Assembly (NCBI GenBank): GCA_046483025.1
Contig: JAWODZ010000167.1
Coordinates: 1-5,873, forward strand
Source of the DNA: CAYUAG01 sp046483025
Lineage (GTDB): Bacteria > Zhuqueibacterota > QNDG01 > CAYUAG01
DNA length: 5,873 bases
Reading direction: 5' to 3'
Both the position numbers and the translations under genes were made by a program. The notes beneath the pieces are model-generated. The model was not told where the DNA came from. It saw only the letters and a list, made by a program, of their open reading frames with translations, and did no database searches. Of this stretch, positions 1 to 5,873 are shown piece after piece; the first letter of the stretch is position 1; each line of letters opens with the position of its first letter.

Positions 1-1746
1 AAATCCCACACTCCACATTGAAAGAGAATGAGGATTATTCTTCTTGAATGCATAGATTACCAAAATGATAACTATAAAAAATGACATTATCTGCCAGATT
101 TCAAGCTTTGAAAAAAAGCGAAACATTTTTTTAAATCCACCCATGTAAGCTGTAGACCAGAGCAGAGTGTGGTAATAGTAACCCAGGGGATGTAAATCCC
201 GATTTATGCTGGATTCGGAAACCGGTTTAATTTTTTTATAGAGATAATCTCTTCGCTCCTGGGAAAGCTGGAAAGGAAGGTAGTATTCTCTTATAAATTC
301 TGTTTTAATGTTTCTTTTATGGAGCCTCTGTACCAGTACATCGGGATTAGCAGTGAGATATTTTTTATTCCGGGAAGCAAATATACGGATGGTTTCTCCA
401 GGAAGTATAACCGTTTCCGGAAATGTTTGTTTTATAGTTGCCTGAATCATACTCAGGTAATCTGAAAGTTCAGTAGTGATCACATTTGCTGCTCCTTCCA
501 GAGCAACAGAAATTATACCGTTTTTTTTCAGAATGTTGTTTAGTTCCCGAAAGAATTCAATGGTGTAGAATCGGTTCAATTGGGCAGTGTAGGGATGAGG
601 AAGGTTGAGTATAACCAGATCAAATTTTTTATCTGTCTTTTTGATGAATAAGCGAGCATCAATGTTTTCTATCTTTAGCCGGGGATCGGATGTCACTTTT
701 AATTTATTTATATCTCCGTATCTAAGAGCATATTTTACAACAGCAGGATCGAGTTCAACATAGTAGAGTGATTTCAGGGAGGGATGTTTAAGTACCTCAG
801 CTATGGATGCCTGTACACTTCCACCAATCAGAAGAATTTGTTCCGGTTTTTTATGCTGAAGTAAAGAGTAATGAACAGATTCTTCGGCAGTAAGTTTATC
901 AGGCAGACTGAATAGATGCAGTCCATTGTGAAAGAGAGATATTTGTTCTCCGGTTCTGGTTACTGCTACATTTCCATAGGGAGTATTGGTGGTTTTGATG
1001 AGATTGTACCCATTCCAGAGAAGCTGGTCACAATGTGATTGAATTTTTGGTGAATAAAAGAGTCCAGTAATCAGGAAAAGGCAGGGAAGTAAGTATGTCC
1101 ATAGGATTTGTGATGATTTTGTTTTAAACGGATTAATATTTCCGTTGTGCAGTGCTGCAATAAAATTAATTGATGCTAAAATAATCAGAATTTGGAATGG
1201 GGGAATAAATTTAATCAGAAAAAGACTGGCTAACACTCCGCCCAGAGCAGAACCTGCTGCTTCCCAGACATAGACTCTGGCTATTGAAAAAGACCCTTTT
1301 GATTGAGTCTTGTCTACCCATTGACAGGAGGTTGTGTAGAGCAATCCGAATAAAAGACAGAAAGGGGCCAAAACTATCAATGAAATGATTAACATGGGCA
1401 TATAGCCGACCATCTCTCCGGGAGTTAATGACAGCATTTGTTTAGCTGATCGGATAAACAAAAGAAGCAGTGGGAGGATAATTGTTAAAATTATTTGAAT
1501 TAATGAGATTTTTTTCAAAGGATAGTTTTTTAGAATAGGTATGTTAGGAAGAACCAGGCTGCCGATACCGGTCCAGAAAAGCCAGACACCCAGCATGGTT
1601 CCCAGAGAGAGTTCATTCCCTTGAAATATCGTAGACATTTCCCGCATAATGAGAATTTGAGTGGTTACAGAGGTAATACCAATAATCAAAATAGTGAAAG
1701 GGATTGATAGTTCTGCAGAAAGAAGTTGATATTGTTTAGATTTCAT
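1..1746 (-). CDS. Membrane protein with embedded spermidine-synthase-like domain (3' end cut by window edge)
   Basis: Translating the minus strand from the ATG at 1746-1744 gives 582 uninterrupted codons to position 1. An in-frame TAA just upstream makes this the first possible ATG. About seven hydrophobic helices come first (roughly residues 14-32, 47-70, 80-99, 113-137, 158-180, 183-200, 215-231), including EAAGSALGG at 162-170. A Rossmann-type domain follows at about 253-460: the nucleotide-binding strand and loop ILLIGGSVQAS (304-314), the acidic strand end YYVELDP (328-334), and DLVILNLPHP (376-385) before NRFYTIEFF. RDLHPLGYYY (517-525) and a further helix at about 551-567 start a second membrane half. 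This is the architecture of the 'fused MFS/spermidine synthase' membrane proteins, commonly about 700-850 residues, so perhaps 100-250 residues are missing. Polyamine synthases have GGGDG and D-x-x-D here; this protein has GGSVQ and N-L-P-H. Aminopropyl transfer is therefore doubtful, and the substrate is unknown. No clear Shine-Dalgarno precedes the start. It is divergent from cysS. Confidence 0.85.
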   Translation of the reverse strand, partial: MKSKQYQLLSAELSIPFTILIIGITSVTTQILIMREMSTIFQGNELSLGTMLGVWLFWTGIGSLVLPNIPILKNYPLKKISLIQIILTIILPLLLLFIRSAKQMLSLTPGEMVGYMPMLIISLIVLAPFCLLFGLLYTTSCQWVDKTQSKGSFSIARVYVWEAAGSALGGVLASLFLIKFIPPFQILIILASINFIAALHNGNINPFKTKSSQILWTYLLPCLFLITGLFYSPKIQSHCDQLLWNGYNLIKTTNTPYGNVAVTRTGEQISLFHNGLHLFSLPDKLTAEESVHYSLLQHKKPEQILLIGGSVQASIAEVLKHPSLKSLYYVELDPAVVKYALRYGDINKLKVTSDPRLKIENIDARLFIKKTDKKFDLVILNLPHPYTAQLNRFYTIEFFRELNNILKKNGIISVALEGAANVITTELSDYLSMIQATIKQTFPETVILPGETIRIFASRNKKYLTANPDVLVQRLHKRNIKTEFIREYYLPFQLSQERRDYLYKKIKPVSESSINRDLHPLGYYYHTLLWSTAYMGGFKKMFRFFSKLEIWQIMSFFIVIILVIYAFKKNNPHSLSMWSVGF

Positions 1747-1754
1747 GATAAATT
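1726..1754 (+). promoter_or_regulatory. Possible sigma-70 promoter for cysS
   Basis: TTGATA (1726-1731) and TAAATT (1749-1754) are separated by 17 bp. They match five and four of six positions of the -35 and -10 consensus. Transcription would start near 1761, giving a leader of about 45 nt before the cysS ATG. The -35 box lies inside the first codons of the divergent membrane-protein gene. In AT-rich DNA such matches arise by chance, so this is only a candidate. Confidence 0.33.
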
Positions 1755-1771
1755 AAAGATAAATTAAAGAT
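1747..1771. repeat. Tandem 11-bp repeat in the divergent intergenic region
   Basis: The unit GATAAATTAAA occurs at 1747-1757 and again at 1758-1768, followed by the first three bases of a third copy (1769-1771). The copies are identical. The repeat starts directly next to the start codon of the minus-strand gene and overlaps the candidate -10 boxes of both divergent promoters. An 11-bp period is close to one helical turn, so a protein could contact both copies on the same face. It could equally be a simple replication-slippage duplication. Confidence 0.9.
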
Positions 1772-1784
1772 GAGAATTAATCAA
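1756..1784 (-). promoter_or_regulatory. Possible promoter for the minus-strand membrane protein
   Basis: Read on the minus strand, TTGATT (1784-1779) is followed after 17 bp by TATCTT (1761-1756). These match five and four of six consensus positions. The predicted start of transcription would be about 1749, two to three bases before the ATG. That would make the mRNA almost leaderless and fits the absence of a visible Shine-Dalgarno sequence. AT-richness makes chance matches likely. Confidence 0.3.
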
Positions 1785-1804
1785 GAATAAAATGGAAGGA
1801 AACC

Positions 1805-3235
1805 ATGCTTAAGATTTATAATACCTTAACCAAATCAAAAGAGAAGTTCGTTCCCCTTAATCCGCCTTTTGTAGGTATATATGTTTGCGGCCCTACTGTT
1901 TATGATAATCCCCATCTGGGACATGCCAAAAGTTATGTATCTTTTGATGTAGTGGTTCGTTTCTTGAGAGCGTCCGGATATAAGGTGCGGTATGTACAGA
2001 ATATCACGGATGTAGGGCATCTTTTAGGTGAAGGAGAGGGGGAAGACAGGGTACAGAAAAAAGCCCGACTGGAAAAGCTGGAACCGGTTGAGATTGCTCA
2101 AAAATATGAGAGAATTTATTTTATCTATATGGATTTATTAAATTGTCTGAGACCGGATATATCCTGCCGTGCAACCGGTCATATTCCGGAGATGATAGAA
2201 TTGGTAAAAACACTTTTAAATAAAGGATATGCTTACCAGACAGATGAAAATGTATACTTTGACATTTCAAAATTTAAAGAGTATGGAAAGTTAACCGGCA
2301 GAAAAGTAGAAGATATGCTCCATGGTTCTAGGGTCAAAACAGCTGAGGATAAAAAGAATACAGCGGATTTTGCTCTCTGGAAAAAAGCTGATGATCTACA
2401 CATTATGAAATGGAATTCTCCCTGGGGAGAAGGGTATCCGGGCTGGCATCTGGAGTGTTCAGTGATGTCCATGAAGTATATTGGTCCTACTCTGGATATT
2501 CACGGAGGCGGGTTGGATAATCAGTTTCCCCATCATGAGTGCGAGATTGCCCAGAGTGAAGCAGCTACCGGAGAACAGTTTGTACGCTACTGGATGCATA
2601 ATAACATGGTAACTGTAGAAGGACAAAAAATGAGTAAATCTTTAGGGAATTTTATTACAATTGAGGATTTGATCAAAAAATATGATCCTATGACGGTTAG
2701 ATTTTTTGTTCTGCAGGGTCATTATCGTTCACCTCAGGATTTTTCCGATGAAGCCCTGGATGCAGCTCAGAAAGGATACCAGAAATTACTGCGCAGTATT
2801 GAAAAAGTACGTAGTTTGCTGAAAAGAGAAAACAAGAAAAAAGTAAAACTGCAGGGGAAATGGAAGGAATTTAAAGATCAGTTTTTTGAATCTATGGAAA
2901 ATGATTTTAATACTGCTGAGGCTATTTCTGTTCTTTTTGATCTGAATAAATATATTAATGAAAAGATAGCAGATTCTTCAATTACTGATACTGAGTTAGC
3001 TTATGCTGATCATCTCTATTCAGTTTTAAGTGAGGATATTTTAGGACTTAGCTTTGAACACCATAAACAAAAAGACGGACAAGAAACAGAATTAATGGGT
3101 TTAATTATAGATCTGCGGAAAGAATTCCGCAGCCAGAAAAATTGGGAAGCAGCTGATTTCATACGGGATGGTTTGAAGAATATAGGGATTACTCTGGAAG
3201 ATACCAAAGAGGGCACGATCTGGAGAAAGGAATAG
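1805..3235 (+). CDS. cysS: Cysteinyl-tRNA synthetase (CysRS)
   Basis: This class I aminoacyl-tRNA synthetase charges tRNA-Cys with cysteine using ATP in the cytoplasm (EC 6.1.1.16). The 476 residues are complete and near the usual 460-490. The opening is typical, with CGPTVYD at 28-34. The HIGH-type ATP motif is HLGH (37-40) and the second signature is KMSKS (275-279). The cysteine-selecting zinc site is intact: Cys28, Cys218 (in WHLECS), His243 and Glu247 (in FPHHECE) align with Cys28, Cys209, His234 and Glu238 of the E. coli enzyme as I recall them. The C-terminal helical part (about 355-476) resembles the DALR anticodon-binding region and ends with the family's ADFIRDGLKNIGITLEDT stretch. 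GGAAGGA at 1794-1800 supports the start. KKARLEKLEP (85-94) recalls Bacteroidota-type enzymes. The lipoprotein gene begins 59 nt downstream and may share the transcript. Confidence 0.98.
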   Translation: MLKIYNTLTKSKEKFVPLNPPFVGIYVCGPTVYDNPHLGHAKSYVSFDVVVRFLRASGYKVRYVQNITDVGHLLGEGEGEDRVQKKARLEKLEPVEIAQKYERIYFIYMDLLNCLRPDISCRATGHIPEMIELVKTLLNKGYAYQTDENVYFDISKFKEYGKLTGRKVEDMLHGSRVKTAEDKKNTADFALWKKADDLHIMKWNSPWGEGYPGWHLECSVMSMKYIGPTLDIHGGGLDNQFPHHECEIAQSEAATGEQFVRYWMHNNMVTVEGQKMSKSLGNFITIEDLIKKYDPMTVRFFVLQGHYRSPQDFSDEALDAAQKGYQKLLRSIEKVRSLLKRENKKKVKLQGKWKEFKDQFFESMENDFNTAEAISVLFDLNKYINEKIADSSITDTELAYADHLYSVLSEDILGLSFEHHKQKDGQETELMGLIIDLRKEFRSQKNWEAADFIRDGLKNIGITLEDTKEGTIWRKE

Positions 3236-3282
3236 TGCTTAATATAAAAATCATTTTAAGCTCAAATCCTTTCAGGCGTGAA

Positions 3283-3290
3283 AAGGAGGT
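3283..3290 (+). promoter_or_regulatory. Strong ribosome binding site that fixes the lipoprotein start
   Basis: AAGGAGGT is a near-perfect anti-Shine-Dalgarno complement. It ends four bases before the ATG at 3295, while the upstream in-frame GTG at 3235 overlaps the cysS stop codon and has no comparable site at the right spacing. The codons after 3295 also give a clean signal peptide. Confidence 0.85.
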
Positions 3291-3294
3291 TGTA

Positions 3295-5184
3295 ATGTAT
3301 TTAAAAAAAATAATGTTTTTATTAACATTCATTATTTTATTTACCTTACATTGTGATATAATTGAACCTGATAATAAAACCGGTTCAATTATAATCTATA
3401 TCTTATCAGATATTACTAAATCCAAAATATTTAACCCCCGGGAAACACTCTCTATAGTACAGTGTATTGTTAAAAAAGGATCACATGAAATATATGATCA
3501 ACATCATACAAAAAGAGATAGCAGCTACTTTACCATAAAAATTAATGACCTTGAACCTGCTGATACCTATTCTGTGCTGTTGTACGGCAAGAACAGTAGC
3601 GGAGATATTATGGGGAGAGCAGACAAGGGCAATATCAGGGTTGTTGAAGGAATAGAAACACCTGTCAGTATGTCCTGGAGTAACATGAGACCGGTATTAT
3701 TCTCACCTGCAGATAGTAGTATCATATATATTGACACTCTGTCCTTTGACTGGTCATCAGTGAGCAATGCTGCATTTTATGAGTTGCAGGTAGATAGCTC
3801 CGATAGTTTTTCCGCCCCGATAATTGATCAGAACAGACTGACCGATTCCGGATACACAACAGTCACTTCTTTTTCTGATAACACTTATTATTGGCGAGTG
3901 CGGTGTCAGGACAGCCGGGAAAACTGGGGTGAGTGGTCAGATATCTGGAGTTTTATTGTTTCAACAAAGATGATAACTGTCACCTCTCCCAACGGAGGAG
4001 AAAGTTGGGAATTAGGATCAAGTCAAACCATTACCTGGACAAGTTCAAATGCAGGCATAGAGGTAAAAATTGAATTATACAGGGGGAGTAATCAGTATCA
4101 GACAATAGCTGCCAGTACTCCCAATGATGGAAGTTACACCTGGTCAGTTCCATCAGATTGTGATGCTGACAGCAGTTATAGAATAAAGATAACCAGTCCA
4201 GATGATGCAGATATTTATGATTACAGTGATGATTATTTTATTTTGTATACAATAAATTATGTAAAAATTTATGGAGTTTGTTTTGTTTACTTTGGCCCTG
4301 ATACTACACTTCATATCGATGGAGTCACAATGACATTTAATACTACTAGTGGCGGAACAATGACTACGACAACAAATTCTCCATACGGTTACTATGAACA
4401 AGAAGTACCGTATGGCTGGAGCGGTACTCTGAGTGCTTCTAAACAAGGGTATGATTTTAAATGCGATTATCATGGCAGTTTACAAAGTGAATATCATTTT
4501 GACAATATTATCAAAGATACAAAAGTTGATTTTTGGGATAATCGTTCCATAGATAGCACCGGTACTCTGACAGACATAGATGGCAATACTTATCAAACTG
4601 TCAAGATCGGTGATCAGTGGTGGATGGCAGAAAACCTGAAAGTCACCCATTACCGTAATGGAGATGCTATCCCCCACATACCCAGTGAGACGGAATGGCA
4701 TAAATTATATTTACATAAGGGTGCTTATTGTGCTTATGATAACGAGGAAAGTAATGCTGATGTCTGTGGGTACTTATATAACTGGTGTGCAGTAGATGAT
4801 AGTCGCAATATTGCTCCTGAGGGCTGGCATGTACCCACGACTTACGAGTGGAGGAAACTGGAAAGGGAACTGGGTATGAGTCAATCAGAGGCTGATGATA
4901 CTGGGTGGCGGGGTACAAATGAAGGAAATAAATTGAAATCCACAAGCGGCTGGCATCAGGGTGCAAATGGTACAGATGAAAATGGCTTTTGTGCACTGCC
5001 CGGCGGGTATCGCGACCCCAATGGTTTTTTTAGACTGAAGGGTTATGAGACCTATTTCTGGACCTCTAGCGAGTTTAATGATTACTCTGCATGGATAAGG
5101 AGACTGGCCGGGACTAAGTCAGGTGTCTATTCCAACAATCATAATAAGCGGCTTGGGCTTTCAGTGCGTTTAGTAAAAGATTAA
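3295..5184 (+). CDS. Secreted, probably lipid-anchored mosaic protein with a C-terminal FISUMP domain
   Basis: From the ATG at 3295 the product is 629 residues. It opens with a short basic stretch and hydrophobic core (MYLKKIMFLLTFIILF) ending at Cys20 in TLHC, so it looks like a lipoprotein signal. His at -1 departs from the usual Gly/Ala/Ser, so lipidation is probable but not certain. Segments in order: a beta-rich domain (about 28-128); a fibronectin-III-like domain (about 132-222, with FDWSSVSNAAFYELQVD and YYWRVR); a domain of the Ser-Thr-rich/Kre9 type (about 227-317, with SPNGGESWELGSSQTITW); a carboxypeptidase-regulatory-like fold (about 323-412, with GVTMTFN and VPYGWSGTLSASKQGYDF); and a FISUMP domain (about 423-629, with DIDGNTYQTVKIGDQWWMAE, LYNW, GWHVPT, LPGGYR, FWTSSE). 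Such proteins are surface or secreted, often in many paralogous copies per genome; their molecular role is not established. No catalytic motif is visible. The FISUMP end reads SVRLVKD where many members have Cys before VKD. There is no sign of frameshift. Confidence 0.9.
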   Translation: MYLKKIMFLLTFIILFTLHCDIIEPDNKTGSIIIYILSDITKSKIFNPRETLSIVQCIVKKGSHEIYDQHHTKRDSSYFTIKINDLEPADTYSVLLYGKNSSGDIMGRADKGNIRVVEGIETPVSMSWSNMRPVLFSPADSSIIYIDTLSFDWSSVSNAAFYELQVDSSDSFSAPIIDQNRLTDSGYTTVTSFSDNTYYWRVRCQDSRENWGEWSDIWSFIVSTKMITVTSPNGGESWELGSSQTITWTSSNAGIEVKIELYRGSNQYQTIAASTPNDGSYTWSVPSDCDADSSYRIKITSPDDADIYDYSDDYFILYTINYVKIYGVCFVYFGPDTTLHIDGVTMTFNTTSGGTMTTTTNSPYGYYEQEVPYGWSGTLSASKQGYDFKCDYHGSLQSEYHFDNIIKDTKVDFWDNRSIDSTGTLTDIDGNTYQTVKIGDQWWMAENLKVTHYRNGDAIPHIPSETEWHKLYLHKGAYCAYDNEESNADVCGYLYNWCAVDDSRNIAPEGWHVPTTYEWRKLERELGMSQSEADDTGWRGTNEGNKLKSTSGWHQGANGTDENGFCALPGGYRDPNGFFRLKGYETYFWTSSEFNDYSAWIRRLAGTKSGVYSNNHNKRLGLSVRLVKD

Positions 5185-5199
5185 ATTGACAATTTAACT

Positions 5200-5281
5200 G
5201 TCATGTTGAGCAAAATCAAGCCATGTTGTTTTTGTTGGCCTTGTCAGTCTGAATAGAAGCGAAGACTGACAAGGCCATGAC
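5200..5281. repeat. Candidate intergenic palindromic repeat unit
   Basis: The stretch is bounded by GTCATG (5200-5205) and its reverse complement CATGAC (5276-5281). It contains the 15-bp inverted repeat described separately and a direct repeat of CATGTTG (5203-5209 and 5222-5228). The opening TGTCATGTTGAGC resembles the start of short palindromic elements I recall as dispersed between genes in many environmental bacterial genomes. That resemblance is from memory, and only one copy is present here. There is no coding potential. Confidence 0.45.
5236..5277 (+). terminator. 15-bp perfect hairpin, possible terminator of the lipoprotein transcript
   Basis: TGGCCTTGTCAGTCT (5236-5250) is the exact reverse complement of AGACTGACAAGGCCA (5263-5277), with a 12-nt loop. 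It lies 52 nt after the lipoprotein stop codon. The stem is much stronger than the AT-rich surroundings. The following T run is weak (CTTTT at 5281-5285, four bases after the stem), so the intrinsic-terminator reading is uncertain. It may instead be the core of a dispersed repeat or a 3'-end mRNA stabiliser. Confidence 0.5.
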
Positions 5282-5349
5282 TTTTAGACAACCTTCAATG
5301 ATTATGGGATCACTTTTGGATTTTATAAAATATACAAAAGTAGGTAAGA

Positions 5350-5355
5350 TATAAT
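5350..5355 (+). promoter_or_regulatory. Possible -10 box for the DDAH gene
   Basis: A perfect TATAAT is present 107 nt before the ATG at 5463. No recognisable -35 hexamer lies 16-18 bp upstream. If used, transcription would start near 5362 and give a leader of about 100 nt holding the hairpin at 5371-5431. The surrounding AT-richness makes a chance match possible. Confidence 0.35.
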
Positions 5356-5370
5356 TAATCAGGGTGATAC

Positions 5371-5431
5371 ATTTCCTCTCCCCCTAAGAAAGTTTGTTCT
5401 GAACCTGGGAAGATATCAAGGAGAGGGAAAT
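5371..5431 (+). other. Imperfect hairpin in the putative DDAH leader
   Basis: ATTTCCTCTCC (5371-5381) pairs with GGAGAGGGAAAT (5420-5431), giving 11 base pairs with one bulged G at 5425. The enclosed 38 nt include the small dyad GTTCTGAAC. No riboswitch class is recognised. It could be a leader structure that affects expression of the downstream gene, or an eroded intergenic repeat. Confidence 0.45.
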
Positions 5432-5462
5432 TTATAAAATTAATAAAAAGTATATGTAAGAT

Positions 5463-5873
5463 ATGAATTTTTCTAACGCCATAGTAAGAAAACCCGGGTC
5501 AAATTTTTGTGAGGGAATAACCACTGCTCATCTGGGAAAACCTGATATTAAAAAAGCATTAAAACAGCATGCCGAATATGTAAAAATTCTGGAGAAATGT
5601 AAGGTGGCAGTAACGGTGCTGTTGTCTCTTCCCCAATTTCCGGACAGTGTCTTTGTGGAAGATACAGCTGTTGTTACTGAAAAATGTGCAGTTGTCTGTA
5701 GACTGGGGGTACAGTCCAGGCAGGGAGAGGAAAAATCCATAGAGGAGATTTTAAGTACCTATTATCATACTATCGAACATATAACACCTCCCGGTACTTT
5801 AGAAGGAGGGGATGTACTCAGGGCAGGGGATCATTTTCATATCGGTCTTTCCAACCGGACCAATACAAACGAA
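5463..5873 (+). CDS. N(G),N(G)-dimethylarginine dimethylaminohydrolase-type enzyme (3' end cut by window edge)
   Basis: The first 137 codons are open to the window end; family members are about 255-285 residues, so roughly half is missing. DDAH (EC 3.5.3.18) belongs to the guanidino-modifying enzyme superfamily with arginine deiminase and hydrolyses methylated arginines to citrulline and methylamines in the cytoplasm. Family features seen: an AIVRKPGSNFCEGIT start (6-20), QHAEYVKIL (35-43), the substrate-binding PDSVFVEDTAVV (60-71), GTLEGGDV (111-118) and IGLSNRTN (127-134). Glu114 matches the catalytic-triad glutamate of Pseudomonas DDAH by position. The catalytic His and Cys would lie beyond the window, so activity cannot be confirmed. 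The related human enzyme has Asp in the GGD motif, so this is the bacterial form. ATG 5463 follows an in-frame TAA at 5457. The Shine-Dalgarno is weak (GTAAG). Another guanidino substrate such as arginine remains possible. Confidence 0.88.
   Translation, partial: MNFSNAIVRKPGSNFCEGITTAHLGKPDIKKALKQHAEYVKILEKCKVAVTVLLSLPQFPDSVFVEDTAVVTEKCAVVCRLGVQSRQGEEKSIEEILSTYYHTIEHITPPGTLEGGDVLRAGDHFHIGLSNRTNTNE

Larger units (their letters stand above)
5282..5462. other. Non-coding leader region upstream of the DDAH gene
   Basis: No start with a ribosome site or sustained open frame is apparent in this AT-rich stretch. It contains a nested dyad: CTTTTG (5313-5318) and CAAAAG (5335-5340) flank the palindrome TTTTATAAAA (5321-5330). 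A TATAAT hexamer and an imperfect hairpin also lie here and are listed separately. The dyad could be an operator, but no regulator gene is in view. Confidence 0.5.

Noticed and set aside
1747..1804. T-box or other amino-acid-responsive leader upstream of cysS
   Set aside because: Only 58 bp separate the two start codons. There is no space for a T-box and no T-box sequence is visible.
2233..2472. Minus-strand open frame inside cysS
   Set aside because: It is antisense to conserved CysRS catalytic-core codons, with no independent support.
3236..3294. Terminator between cysS and the lipoprotein gene
   Set aside because: CTTAA (3238-3242) and TTAAG (3256-3260) could pair, but the stem is only 5 bp, AT-rich and lacks a T tract.
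4153..4996. Two minus-strand open frames of about 106-109 codons inside the lipoprotein gene
   Set aside because: They lie opposite clear FISUMP and Kre9-like coding sequence, have no convincing ribosome sites, and their translations look like antisense composition rather than real proteins.
5528..5740. Minus-strand open frame of 70 codons
   Set aside because: It is antisense to the DDAH motifs PDSVFVED and QHAEYV, so the plus strand is the coding one.
1..5873. CRISPR array, tRNA/rRNA genes, insertion sequence or toxin-antitoxin pair
   Set aside because: I found no regularly spaced repeats, RNA-gene signatures, transposase motifs or small paired genes on either strand. The only multi-copy signals are the 11-bp tandem repeat and the single palindrome.

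Overview
The window holds four protein genes. Two of them run off the window edges. Coding sequence is AT-rich throughout, with no abrupt change of style. The best guess for the source is an uncultured or anaerobic bacterium of the Fibrobacterota/Cloacimonadota/Bacteroidota (FCB) group. Two things point there: a C-terminal FISUMP domain (the 'Fibrobacter succinogenes major paralogous' family) on a secreted lipoprotein, and a cysteinyl-tRNA synthetase that, as I recall the family, carries Bacteroidota-like wording (KKARLEKLEP, FPHHECEIAQ). This is inference from remembered family features, not a placement.

Layout. Positions 1-1746 on the minus strand encode the first 582 residues of a polytopic membrane protein with an embedded spermidine-synthase-like domain; its C-terminus lies beyond position 1. 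A 58-bp AT-rich divergent intergenic region (1747-1804) contains a tandem 11-bp repeat and plausible promoters in both directions. On the plus strand follow cysS (1805-3235) and, 59 nt later, a 629-residue mosaic lipoprotein ending in a FISUMP domain (3295-5184, behind a strong Shine-Dalgarno). The 278-bp gap 5185-5462 holds a 15-bp-stem palindrome that looks like an intergenic repeat or terminator, a nested AT-rich dyad, a perfect TATAAT box and an imperfect hairpin. The N-terminal 137 codons of a dimethylarginine dimethylaminohydrolase-type enzyme (5463-5873) close the window.

Functional links are weak. cysS is housekeeping. It may be co-transcribed with the lipoprotein, since no terminator is visible between them, but no shared pathway is evident. 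The membrane protein and the DDAH-type enzyme both belong to families associated with arginine or polyamine metabolism. However, the synthase domain lacks the acidic residues needed for aminopropyl transfer, so I do not claim a pathway. I see no mobile element, CRISPR array, RNA gene or obvious new multi-gene system. The most notable points are the degenerate synthase domain fused to membrane helices, the mosaic FISUMP lipoprotein, and the structured non-coding gap before the DDAH gene.
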